Shown here: piece by piece, positions 1 to 7,301 of the stretch | Position numbering within the stretch: the stretch's first letter is position 1 | Layout: the number at the start of each line of letters is the position of its first letter | Origin: an uncultured Prevotella sp. | GTDB lineage: Bacteria; Bacteroidota; Bacteroidia; Bacteroidales; Bacteroidaceae | NCBI GenBank assembly: GCA_900544825.1 | Contig: UQWP01000049.1 | Span: 1-27,651 of the forward strand | Direction of reading: 5' to 3' | DNA length: 27,651 nt | Notes under the pieces: model-generated | Databases searched by the model: none | The model's input: only the letters and a program-made list of their open reading frames with translations | Told to the model about the DNA's origin: nothing | Program-made: the position numbers and the translations under genes

Positions 1-102
1 TGACCAACTTTTTATAGTTAAGTTTTCATAAGCATTTCTTAATATAAGTTATTGACTTACAGACGATTAAATATTAATTTAACGCAGTATTGATAATATA
101 CA
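1..102. other. AT-rich leader before the first gene; no promoter recognised
   Basis: These bases are AT-rich and carry no open frame that I can follow. I find no TAnnTTTG -7 box here, although such boxes are easy to find in front of many other genes in this window. Either the operon that follows uses a non-standard promoter, or it is read from a gene upstream of the window. The first three bases (TGA) could be the stop codon of such a gene, but that cannot be tested from this sequence. Confidence 0.35.
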
Positions 103-339
103 ATGACAAATAAAGAAAGAATGCTTCACATGGTTCTTGATGACACAAAGTTGCAAGAACTCTATGATTACGACCAGTCTGAATATGAGGACTTATATAC
201 AGCCTTGAATTCTGATAATGTGGTTGTGGCTTCTGTTGCTCGCATCATAAAGGAGCTTGATGGTTCTACTGATGAGAGTGTTCAGAAGAAAGTGTATAAA
301 ACAATATTTTCTTATATTAATGATAATTTGTTGGTATGA
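103..339 (+). CDS. Small acidic protein, first gene of a putative defence operon
   Basis: A 78-residue protein that I do not recognise. It is acidic in its first half (several Asp/Glu and Tyr near residues 13-31) and looks all-helical, with no membrane segment, signal peptide, cysteine pair or catalytic motif. Its stop codon overlaps the start of the ATPase gene in the arrangement ATGA, so the two are probably translationally coupled and made together. Context suggests an accessory or adaptor subunit of the ATPase complex, but that is inference only. The start chosen is the first ATG of the frame; there is no clear Shine-Dalgarno sequence, which is normal for Bacteroidota. The main alternative is a small regulator of the operon. 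Confidence 0.7.
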   Translation: MTNKERMLHMVLDDTKLQELYDYDQSEYEDLYTALNSDNVVVASVARIIKELDGSTDESVQKKVYKTIFSYINDNLLV

Positions 340-2471
340 TAATAAAGAAGATAGAAATAGAAAATTTTCGAAGCTATTACAAGTCCAATGTTTTTGAACT
401 TGTAAATGGTCTTAACCTCATCATTGGTTCTAATGGTGACGGTAAGACTACGTTTTATGAAGCTTTAGAGTGGTTGTTCCGAACTGATGGAACATCAAAG
501 GCTGATACAAAGTTGATTTCCAAGAAGAGAAGTGAAGAACTTTTTGCAGATGAGTCAGCCGATGTTCGTGTGGCAATGACATACGAACACAAAGGGTATG
601 TCAAGACTTTAGAAAAAAGTTTTCATTTTACGAAGTCTTATGATGGTGAAATTACGACTTCTAATTTCTCTTTTGATTTAATAGAAGAAAATGCGAGTGG
701 AAGAATGCGACGCGATGGTTTAAAATTTGATTATGATTTGCCTTCCGAGATTCGCAAATACACTATGTTTAAAGGAGAAAGTGATCTTGATGTATTTCAA
801 AGTTCAAATGCATTAAAGATGTTGGTTGAGACCTTCAGCGATGTCAAGGATTTTGAGGCATATTTCTCTTTTATGGAATACTCTACAAAGATGGCAGAGC
901 AGGCACAAACAAATGCCCAGAAGTCTGATCGTAAAAATAGTGAGAAGATAGCTCAGTTCAAGCGTACTATAGAGCAAGAAAGTAGTACATTGGAAGATAT
1001 AGAAAATGAAATTAGAAATAAGGAAGATGAGGCTTCTAATTTCACTGGTCTATTAAAAAGTATTGAGCAAAGCAAAGAAGCTTCAAAGTTGCTTGTTAAT
1101 GTCAATAGACGTATAGACACTTTAACTAATAAACGTGCGCAAGTTCAAGCTTCTATCAAAGAAGATTATACAATCAATCTTCTGGATGATATGTGGATAC
1201 TTATGGGTTTTGAGGATATTGCTGAGGAATATTCTCAAAAGATTAGTGCGGTCGATAAAAAACGAAGAAAATTAGAGAATGATTATTTGCAGACTGCTGG
1301 TGCGGAAAAAATAATTAAGAAAATGCAAAAGGAAACTTCTTTTGTACCATTGCCAGTGCACATTCCTGGTCAAAAGATAATGCAGGAAATGCTCGACGAA
1401 GAAGTTTGTAAAATTTGTGGTCGTCCAGCTAAAATGCATAGTGAACCATGGAATTATATGCTTCAGCGCTTAGAAGAATATAAGAATTCTTTGAAAGTTG
1501 ATGAAGAAGAGGATGTAAAACCATATTATCAGAATGAATATATCGTTGAGTTACAAAAGAGAGATACGATTCTAAATGATAATCTTGCTGAAATTACCAA
1601 ACTTCGTCATCATATACAAAAGGTGATTTCTAACAATAATCGTTTGCATGATGAAGTCAAGAAAATTGACGCAAATTTGAATAATGAAATTGAAGCTAAA
1701 AAGCGCATCTTGGCACAGGCTGATGGATTAACAGAAGAACAGCTCTTGTCTCATTTAGAGAATATTTCCAATTGGATGGATTTAAAGAATAAGGCAGTAA
1801 GTCGATTGGAGGTATTGAAGGCGCAACGCATTAATCATCGTAAGACTCTTGAGGAGGCACAAGAAAGTTTGGGTAAATTGGCAGAAGGAACTTCTGCAGC
1901 TTTGTATGCAAAGATTGCTGCTCTTATTCGTCATATTTCTGTAGCATTCAAGTCTGCTAAGGAAACCAACAAGAAGCGTCTTCTTCATTCAATTGAAGAT
2001 GAAGCGAATGTTTTCTTAGAGAGCTTGAATACTAATGATTTCAAGGGTACCATCCGTATTCTGGAAAAGGCAAATGGACAAGGAGAGGCTGTTCTTATGA
2101 ATAGTGATAATACAAGAATCTTCAATCCTAATACCGCTTTAAGAACAACTTACTTGATGTCGGTATTGTTTGCTATTGGCAAGTTAGCAACTCAAAGAAG
2201 TGAAACGGGGTTTCCTTTGATATTTGATGCGCCAACTTCTTCTTTTACAGATGCTAAGGAGACAGAGTTCTTCAATGTGATTAGCAATTTGGACAAGCAA
2301 GTTGTTATTGTGACAAAGAGCTTCTTGAAGGAAAGCTTTGATGGCAATTTAGTCCTTGACCAGAACAAGGTTAATGAAGTTTCTGGTAGAGTGTTCCGAA
2401 TTGAAAAGAAGAAACCTTTCGATGATAAGGATCTAGCAACAATCCAAACAGTTATAACAAAAGTAAAATAA
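336..2471 (+). CDS. Rad50/SMC/DndD-like ATPase with CxxC hook
   Basis: A 711-residue ABC-type ATPase of the SMC/Rad50/RecF/DndD superfamily. The N-terminus (MIIKKIEIENFRSYY) is the usual first strand of these enzymes, followed by Walker A GSNGDGKTT at residues 31-39. Residues about 190-330 and 400-520 are highly charged and read as two antiparallel coiled-coil arms. Between them a CKIC pair (Cys358, Cys361) followed by GRPAKMH sits where Rad50 has its zinc hook. The C-terminal ATPase half has Walker B PLIFDAP at residues 627-633 (Asp631), preceded by a signature-like segment NPNTALRTTYLMS near 597-609. The family moves on or tethers DNA ends; relatives act in DNA phosphorothioation (DndD), Lamassu (LmuB) and repair (Rad50/SbcC). 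No Mre11/SbcD partner is adjacent. Coupled to both neighbours, so probably the motor or sensor of a defence complex. Confidence 0.85.
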   Translation: MIIKKIEIENFRSYYKSNVFELVNGLNLIIGSNGDGKTTFYEALEWLFRTDGTSKADTKLISKKRSEELFADESADVRVAMTYEHKGYVKTLEKSFHFTKSYDGEITTSNFSFDLIEENASGRMRRDGLKFDYDLPSEIRKYTMFKGESDLDVFQSSNALKMLVETFSDVKDFEAYFSFMEYSTKMAEQAQTNAQKSDRKNSEKIAQFKRTIEQESSTLEDIENEIRNKEDEASNFTGLLKSIEQSKEASKLLVNVNRRIDTLTNKRAQVQASIKEDYTINLLDDMWILMGFEDIAEEYSQKISAVDKKRRKLENDYLQTAGAEKIIKKMQKETSFVPLPVHIPGQKIMQEMLDEEVCKICGRPAKMHSEPWNYMLQRLEEYKNSLKVDEEEDVKPYYQNEYIVELQKRDTILNDNLAEITKLRHHIQKVISNNNRLHDEVKKIDANLNNEIEAKKRILAQADGLTEEQLLSHLENISNWMDLKNKAVSRLEVLKAQRINHRKTLEEAQESLGKLAEGTSAALYAKIAALIRHISVAFKSAKETNKKRLLHSIEDEANVFLESLNTNDFKGTIRILEKANGQGEAVLMNSDNTRIFNPNTALRTTYLMSVLFAIGKLATQRSETGFPLIFDAPTSSFTDAKETEFFNVISNLDKQVVIVTKSFLKESFDGNLVLDQNKVNEVSGRVFRIEKKKPFDDKDLATIQTVITKVK

Positions 2472-2473
2472 CA

Positions 2474-3076
2474 ATGGCAGAGGTTTTAAATAATATAGAG
2501 AAACTTGTTGATAAAAACGAGAAACTCATAGATATATGGGGACGTAGAAATCCCAAATTTGAAATAAAATACGAAAAGACCGTAATGAGAGCAATCTCGG
2601 ATTATGGTGTTGGTGCATCTGAGAATACTAGTGCAAGAGGCAAAGTGTTTGGCTCTGGATATGAGCCTTATATCATGGCGTTTTTTATCGGTTTGTATGC
2701 TGGTAAGAAACTGTCATTATCAGAAGAAACAAAGGGCTTGGGACAGAATTTGGTCTTTTGGGGTACTGCTGAAGCACGAAAAGGGCGCAAAGCTTATCCT
2801 GCGTTGCGTTCTTATATATTTATGGCTCTTGTGGCAAAGACAGACGTAGATTGGATAGCCTTGGATAAAGGTGAAATAAAGCCTAGTACAGTTGTTTCTC
2901 AATTGATAACTACAATGGAAGAGTATGCTAATTATGGCTTCTCTGTCATGGAGGATAAATTAAAGGAAGATAAGGGATATTTCTTCTCTCATCGTTCCTT
3001 CTTGGATATGTTTTTACAGTTAACCTCCAAAAAGGTTGATGAAGAACATGATGAAGAGGAGCCAGAAGAATTATAA
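2474..3076 (+). CDS. Unrecognised 200-aa operon protein
   Basis: A soluble 200-residue protein with no domain that I can name. It starts two bases after the ATPase stop codon. Residues 60-80 (GSGYEPYIMAFFIGLYAGKK) form an aromatic, partly hydrophobic helix that looks like a structural core rather than a membrane span. Residues 105-150 are helical and the C-terminal 12 residues are a run of Glu/Asp. No nuclease or metal-binding motif is obvious. By position it could correspond to the small DNA-binding subunits that accompany DndD- or LmuB-type ATPases (DndE, LmuC), but I see no sequence similarity that would prove this. Its invariable partner is probably the ATPase upstream. Confidence 0.75.
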   Translation: MAEVLNNIEKLVDKNEKLIDIWGRRNPKFEIKYEKTVMRAISDYGVGASENTSARGKVFGSGYEPYIMAFFIGLYAGKKLSLSEETKGLGQNLVFWGTAEARKGRKAYPALRSYIFMALVAKTDVDWIALDKGEIKPSTVVSQLITTMEEYANYGFSVMEDKLKEDKGYFFSHRSFLDMFLQLTSKKVDEEHDEEEPEEL

Positions 3077-3097
3077 AGTAATATAGAAAGGGAAAAT

Positions 3098-5350
3098 ATG
3101 GACTATGTAGAGGCTTTTGAAAATTTAAAGCCGAATGAGAAATATGGCCGTAAAACTCCACATAAGGCGGTTCTTTTGCTTACCATTATAGAAATGTGTG
3201 AATCGGATGAGATTTATTCTAATGAAATTAGATATAATCAGCAGCTGATAGATACTTTTCATAAGGTATGGAAAAGAACCCTGCCTGATGACGATTCTTT
3301 ATTTGTGGATGCGTATTTCCCATTCTGGACTATGCAAAATGAAGATTTTTGGCATCTTGTTCCCTATCGTGGCAAAGAAGAGAACTTGACTCTGCTGAAA
3401 GAAAGACAGGTTAGACCTTCTGAGAGTAAAATCAAGGAATGCGTTGATTACGTGGAACTTGATGAGGATTTGTTTTTCCTTATGACTTTACCGTCAGGAC
3501 GTTCTTCTTTGAAGCGTGCTTTATTGGAGAACTATTCTGCTCTTACTGAAGAGAAAATAGGTGAATTGGCAACTAGTAAAGACAATGCCATAGATAAGTC
3601 TATAGAGGCTTTGGCTGAGTACCAAAAGATTTTGTCATCTGAAAATGAACCCAAAAATAATCTTGTGGCAGAGTCGTGTGATGAGGAAAAGCAGAACCTT
3701 TTTTATGCTTTAGATGAAGATGTACAAATTCAATTAAACATTGAATACTATACTTTCCTCAAGGAACATAAGGCTGAGAGAGAAATGTTCAGATCATTAT
3801 GTCCAACGGTCTTTGATTTATATGATAAAATCTCGGCTCATCCTGTAAAGCAGGAAGATATAACAAGTTCTTTGCTGTATCTATATGAGAACTTCTTGAT
3901 GGATTTAAAAGTAAATCTTTTAGGTGTGGATGCTACATTAAGTTTGGTAGATTGTATTGAAAATGCTATCAACCAGCTTGATGCTCATGAGCATCAAGAG
4001 AAAGTATTCATCTCGTCGAATATTAGAATAGAAGATGATACTGTAAAAATAGAAAACTCTTCTGTTGATTCAACGCTTCCTGATGATTCTGTATCTTCTG
4101 ACGATGACGAATCTTCTGCTGTGAATTGTAGAAGAAAGGATTTGCCATGGACCGAGAATGAAGAAGAATTACTTTTGCTTTGTTCTGAAAAGGGAAAAAG
4201 TATAGAGGATATTGCTAGTATTCTAGGGAGACCACAGAACTCAATTAAGTTGCGTCTCGCCAATTTAGGAAAGATAAAGTATGATTTTACACAAAGTGAA
4301 AATGCTGAAAGTTCTAAAAATACTGATCAGGATTTGTCAACTCTTGATTATTATGTCGAGAACATGGAGAGGCTGTGCTTTATCTTGAACAGAAATGGTG
4401 AACGTGTCTATTCTACAGATGGAAAATTAAAGATTCTGCATGGTAAGCTCTATCGTTTCAATTACAAAGATGATATTTGTTTCACAGTTAAGGACATGGT
4501 GTGTACAAATGGGGTTTGGGATAAGGGCGAGAAAACAATAGTTGCTTATATGCAAACTGATTTGTTCCCGTTATTGGATAGAACCCATTATCTGGACCAA
4601 ATTGAGGATATTAAAGAAGGTAGTTGTATGCAGCAAAATCAAATACGTGTTGATGGAAAATGGTATGATTTTGATGGTAATTTAATTGGTAGAGCAACAG
4701 AACAACTCCCTGATATATTGGGAAATGTTGAATGTGAAGGAATCCTGGTTCAAAATGCAGGGAAAGATTTTGTACCCAAAGAAGGTCTTGAACTTATCAC
4801 CACAAAGTTATGCAGTTCTTACGATTATCTTTGGCTGATGGCCATTGTTGATTTGGTGAATTTTAACCAACATGCCTGTGTGTTCGATTTCGATGAAATT
4901 GCATGTATGATGATAGCTGAGGCTTGGAGGCTGTTGGACAAATATCCTCATCTTAAGACGAATAACGAGTCTTTGGTTAAGTGTATTGAGTTCTTAATCA
5001 ATGAATCTGAGGATAACATGGAGCAAAAATTAGGTTGGACTACTCCCAAATCTCAGGTGTTTAGTGCTATCAAGGACTATTCGATGAGTGGTATCTTTGA
5101 GGACTTAGTAGATGAGCTTGTAGAGGAATCTCCTGCTAATGTTCTGAGATTATGGTTGGATGATAAGGATGAGCGAGATTTAGTGTTGCATTCTGCCAAT
5201 TATGTAAATAGGTGCTTGTATTCTTTGCATCTCAAGAAATTTGATTCCTTCATAGAAGTTAATCCTATATGGAAGAAGTATTTGGTGAGTGAGCAGTCTA
5301 ATCTATTGTCTTTCATACAAGATAGTTTAGTTACATTCCTTCATAGTTAA
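3098..5350 (+). CDS. Large protein with SBD-like N-terminus and SANT/Myb-like HTH
   Basis: A 750-residue multidomain protein. Residues about 17-93 contain GRKTPHKAVLLLTIIEMC, then YFPFWTM and DFWHLVPY. This PHK-hydrophobic-helix plus FPFW/FWHL pattern matches, by eye, the N-terminal sulfur-binding domain of ScoMcrA-type enzymes that recognise phosphorothioate DNA. Residues 300-345 are an acidic Ser/Asp linker. Residues 347-393 (starting DLPWTENEEELLLL, with SIEDIASILGRPQNSIKLRL) are a clear SANT/Myb-like DNA-binding helix-turn-helix. Residues 410-545 are beta-rich and unrecognised. Residues 570-690 (YDYLWLMAIVDLV, FDFDEIACMMIAEAW) are helical and resemble a second copy of the N-terminal helical module. 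I see no HNH or PD-(D/E)XK motif. Likely the DNA-recognition subunit or effector of the operon; starts 21 bases after the previous gene. Confidence 0.8.
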   Translation: MDYVEAFENLKPNEKYGRKTPHKAVLLLTIIEMCESDEIYSNEIRYNQQLIDTFHKVWKRTLPDDDSLFVDAYFPFWTMQNEDFWHLVPYRGKEENLTLLKERQVRPSESKIKECVDYVELDEDLFFLMTLPSGRSSLKRALLENYSALTEEKIGELATSKDNAIDKSIEALAEYQKILSSENEPKNNLVAESCDEEKQNLFYALDEDVQIQLNIEYYTFLKEHKAEREMFRSLCPTVFDLYDKISAHPVKQEDITSSLLYLYENFLMDLKVNLLGVDATLSLVDCIENAINQLDAHEHQEKVFISSNIRIEDDTVKIENSSVDSTLPDDSVSSDDDESSAVNCRRKDLPWTENEEELLLLCSEKGKSIEDIASILGRPQNSIKLRLANLGKIKYDFTQSENAESSKNTDQDLSTLDYYVENMERLCFILNRNGERVYSTDGKLKILHGKLYRFNYKDDICFTVKDMVCTNGVWDKGEKTIVAYMQTDLFPLLDRTHYLDQIEDIKEGSCMQQNQIRVDGKWYDFDGNLIGRATEQLPDILGNVECEGILVQNAGKDFVPKEGLELITTKLCSSYDYLWLMAIVDLVNFNQHACVFDFDEIACMMIAEAWRLLDKYPHLKTNNESLVKCIEFLINESEDNMEQKLGWTTPKSQVFSAIKDYSMSGIFEDLVDELVEESPANVLRLWLDDKDERDLVLHSANYVNRCLYSLHLKKFDSFIEVNPIWKKYLVSEQSNLLSFIQDSLVTFLHS

Positions 5351-5412
5351 CTACCGATGATTGAGGATATGAAATAATAGGGTGGGGTATCAGTGAACCT
5401 TCTCCCTTTCTT

Positions 5413-5482
5413 TGACGATAGCTGACGATAGCGCTGTATCGGTACCAAGCGTAGCGGTGTAATCGGTACTACGCTATCGTCA
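5413..5482. repeat. Direct and inverted repeat cluster (REP-like)
   Basis: TGACGATAGC occurs twice in tandem (5413-5422 and 5423-5432). The second copy, extended to 11 bases (5423-5433), has a perfect inverted match CGCTATCGTCA at 5472-5482. Inside the loop, AGCGTAG (5448-5454) is inverted as CTACGCT (5469-5475), and ATCGGTAC appears twice. Several mutually exclusive hairpins are therefore possible. The element lies between two convergent genes and no T-run follows, so it is not a simple intrinsic terminator. Confidence 0.6.
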
Positions 5483-5484
5483 CG

Positions 5485-5616
5485 TCATAAGGATTCCATC
5501 CACGCAATTGCATCTTGTGCAGTGTTGAAGCATAGTGTTTCACCACTTTTATGTTCTTCTCTCGTCTTGTCTGGCTTAGCCTGCAAGTCGGGAGTTATCT
5601 TATTTGTTGTATTCAT
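5485..5616 (-). CDS. Very small protein, paralogue of the one at 7050-7184
   Basis: A 43-residue frame starting MNTTNKITPDLQAKPDK and ending DAIAWMESL. Its first ~17 codons are nearly identical in DNA (49 of 52 bases, 5554-5605) to the start of the small ORF at 7050-7184; the C-terminal halves then differ. The ending Asp-Ala-x-x-Trp-Met-x-Ser-Leu is a pattern I associate with tiny antitoxin-like proteins of Bacteroidota, but I cannot assign a family with certainty. I see no TAnnTTTG box upstream, unlike its paralogue, and the usual Leu after QAK is a Pro, so it may be a decaying, unexpressed copy. Confidence 0.5.
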   Translation of the reverse strand: MNTTNKITPDLQAKPDKTREEHKSGETLCFNTAQDAIAWMESL

Positions 5617-5665
5617 CTCTTGTTTTTTAATTCCCCACATATCATTCTGTATTCGAATCGCTAAT

Positions 5666-5708
5666 TTTGGAACAGCAAATGAACTTTACCTTCATTTACT
5701 GTTCCAAA
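5666..5708. repeat. 17-bp imperfect hairpin
   Basis: TTTGGAACAG (5666-5675) pairs with CTGTTCCAAA (5699-5708). After a single C/A mismatch the stem continues with AAATGAA (5677-5683) pairing with TTCATTT (5691-5697), leaving a 7-base loop (5684-5690). It lies just downstream of the Rpn-family gene on the minus strand. It has no proper U-tract on either strand, so it could be a weak terminator, an mRNA-end stabiliser or the remains of a small inverted-repeat element. Confidence 0.55.
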
Positions 5709-5771
5709 TTTGACGGTTTAACCTATATGATTGTGGAAGGTGGTTAAATTATCACTTGATTTGTATATTCT

Positions 5772-6659
5772 TTAATCGATATTACTGATCTGCTCAAGTG
5801 AAAGGCCTGTATATTTCATTACAAGCTCTTTCGACATTCCATCAGCAAGCATACGCTGTGCTGCATTTATATTTGCCTGATTAGAGCCTTCAGCTCTTCC
5901 TTCAGCCAAACCTTTTGCCATACCTTCAGCTCTGGCTTCTGATTCTGCGGCTGCCATGCATGCCAAATTATCGCGAGCAATCCAGAGACTGTTCTCGTAG
6001 GCTTCCCATTCTTTCTTCGAGAGTCTGTGACTGTCGGCATATTCCTCAAGCTTCTCGAAAATCTTCTTTTGTGCCGTCCAAGGCATTCTTGTTAATGCTT
6101 CCATATGAGTCAATACATAAATCCATTTATCAAAATCACTCTCACATTCCGCTGGCTCTTTTTTGAAAAGAGGCAGGGCCAAGTAGATGAAGCGAAGCTT
6201 GTTGGAAGCTTGCTCCTTGCTCTCCTTATCTGCCAATATGATGTCTGTTCTGAACTTGTTTACTTCGCCAGCCTTTGGCATATAGTTCATGAAACAAACT
6301 GTGTATATCGGCAGAAACTTATAGGCATCCTGATTCTCTGTCTTGCCCTTATCTACCTGTTCCAGAATACTTCTACAGGCATAGCAGATGGAGCGATCCA
6401 GAAAATTGGGTTGCCACTTGTTCTGCATTTCCAGGATGAATCGCTCGCCAGTGTCGGTTTCGCAGAAAACATCGTAGATAATGCCTCGCTGATCTTTGGT
6501 CTGTGGCAATTGCTCTTTGTCTTTGAACACTACATCCTTGACGTGGAGCTCGCCCTCCAACAAATCGTTGAGAAAGCTTATCAGCAAATCCTTGCTGAAT
6601 TCTTGACCGAAGAGGCGCTTGAAGCCCCAATCGGTAAAGGGGTTGATGTACTTTGCCAT
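5772..6659 (-). CDS. Rpn-family recombination-promoting nuclease / PD-(D/E)XK transposase-like
   Basis: A 295-residue member of the Rpn (PDDEXK_2, often labelled putative transposase) family. The N-terminus MAKYINPFTDWGFKRLFG is the family hallmark. The PD-(D/E)XK core is visible as IYDVFCE (Asp63) and FILEMQ (Glu77-x-Gln79). The C-terminus has the usual Ala/Glu/Gly-rich repeats near residues 240-260 (SEARAEGMAKGLAEGRAEG), followed by an HTH-like end (LVMKYTGLSLEQI). Rpn proteins cut DNA and promote RecA-independent recombination in E. coli; roles in phage defence have been proposed. Length is normal and no lesion is seen. It stands alone behind its own consensus promoter (6694-6725), in an accessory region next to toxin-antitoxin-like genes. 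Confidence 0.9.
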   Translation of the reverse strand: MAKYINPFTDWGFKRLFGQEFSKDLLISFLNDLLEGELHVKDVVFKDKEQLPQTKDQRGIIYDVFCETDTGERFILEMQNKWQPNFLDRSICYACRSILEQVDKGKTENQDAYKFLPIYTVCFMNYMPKAGEVNKFRTDIILADKESKEQASNKLRFIYLALPLFKKEPAECESDFDKWIYVLTHMEALTRMPWTAQKKIFEKLEEYADSHRLSKKEWEAYENSLWIARDNLACMAAAESEARAEGMAKGLAEGRAEGSNQANINAAQRMLADGMSKELVMKYTGLSLEQISNID

Positions 6660-6693
6660 CTTGTTAGATTTTAATTGTTCTTAAATCTGATGA

Positions 6694-6725
6694 CAAAGAT
6701 ACGTTGTTTTTTTGTAAACTCCAAA
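6694..6725 (-). promoter_or_regulatory. Bacteroidota promoter of the Rpn-family gene
   Basis: On the minus strand TTTG (6725-6722) is followed after exactly 20 bases by TATCTTTG (6701-6694), a perfect match to the Bacteroidota -33/-7 consensus. It lies about 35 bases upstream of the ATG at 6659. Confidence 0.75.
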
Positions 6726-6762
6726 TATTTAATCGATTTTAGCATAAATATCTGAAAAATAA

Positions 6763-6978
6763 TTAATATGCTATTGGAAGACAACTTGTGCCGTTCATCC
6801 ATTGACTTACTTCTTCTTCCGTTTTACCAAGAGCCTTCGCTAAATCACATAGTTGCATATTTCGTTCCTGTAATAGTTCAAAGATGCTGTTGGCAATAGC
6901 AACGCATAAGTCAACTTGTTTATTTGTGTCCGCAGGAGTTGACTTGCGGATTTCATCCATCAGTTTATTTGTTTTCAT
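6763..6978 (-). pseudogene. Truncated XRE-type HTH protein (antitoxin remnant)
   Basis: A 71-residue frame. Residues about 20-62 (VDLCVAIANSIFELLQERN, then LCDLAKALGKTEEEVSQWMNGT) are the start of an XRE/HTH_3 DNA-binding domain, typical of small regulators paired with toxins. After WMNGT the family normally continues through two more helices; here the protein stops nine residues later (SCLPIAY), so the domain is incomplete. No toxin frame is adjacent. The start is fixed by a strong Shine-Dalgarno sequence AAGGAGGA at 6992-6985, six bases before the ATG, which is unusual for this phylum. It may be a shortened but expressed protein rather than a dead gene. Confidence 0.6.
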
Positions 6979-6984
6979 ATAAAA

Positions 6985-6992
6985 TCCTCCTT
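6985..6992 (-). promoter_or_regulatory. Unusually strong ribosome binding site
   Basis: AAGGAGGA on the minus strand, spaced six bases from the ATG at 6978. Genes of Bacteroidota, including nearly all others in this window, generally lack such a sequence, so this one fixes the start and may point to a foreign origin for the gene. Confidence 0.7.
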
Positions 6993-7034
6993 ATTATTTT
7001 CCTTTTGGAAATATCTTCTGCACCATAAAAGAAG

Positions 7035-7055
7035 TTATGATTGCTAGAATCATAA
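7035..7055 (-). terminator. 8-bp inverted repeat at the stop of the small ORF
   Basis: TTATGATT (7035-7042) and AATCATAA (7048-7055) form a perfect stem with a 5-base loop. It overlaps the stop codon of the small minus-strand ORF, and on that strand it is followed by a T-rich stretch (CTTCTTTTA). It may be a weak terminator, or an operator for the HTH gene downstream. Confidence 0.4.
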
Positions 7056-7184
7056 TCTAGTAAAGTAATTGTTAATATCATCATGCGACTTCAAAGTGGT
7101 ACATAGCCCGCTATGAATTTCTTCTCTCGCCTTGTCGAGCTTAGCCTGCAAGTCGGGAGTTATCTTATTTACAGATGTGCTCAT
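7050..7184 (-). CDS. Very small protein, paralogue of the one at 5485-5616
   Basis: A 44-residue protein (MSTSVNKITPDLQAKLDK at the start, NNYFTRL at the end). The frame is open 30 codons further upstream, but the ATG at 7184 is preferred: the paralogue starts at the equivalent place, and a TATCTTTG -7 box (7219-7212) lies only 27 bases upstream, inside the longer version. Charged and helical, with no catalytic motif. Size, location and the divergent paralogue suggest an antitoxin-like or regulatory peptide, but no toxin partner is visible and the function is unknown. Confidence 0.55.
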   Translation of the reverse strand: MSTSVNKITPDLQAKLDKAREEIHSGLCTTLKSHDDINNYFTRL

Positions 7185-7211
7185 ATCCTTTGTTTTAATT
7201 ATTATTTGGGG

Positions 7212-7219
7212 CAAAGATA
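7212..7219 (-). promoter_or_regulatory. -7 box of the small ORF
   Basis: TATCTTTG on the minus strand (7219-7212). No matching TTTG is found 20 bases upstream, so only the -7 element is consensus. Confidence 0.5.
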
Positions 7220-7301
7220 ATAAAAAGTAATGAGAAATGAGGTGATTCTTATGATTTTTAACACTGATAATCAAAAATATAGTAGCTCCGCAAAAGATTC
7301 C

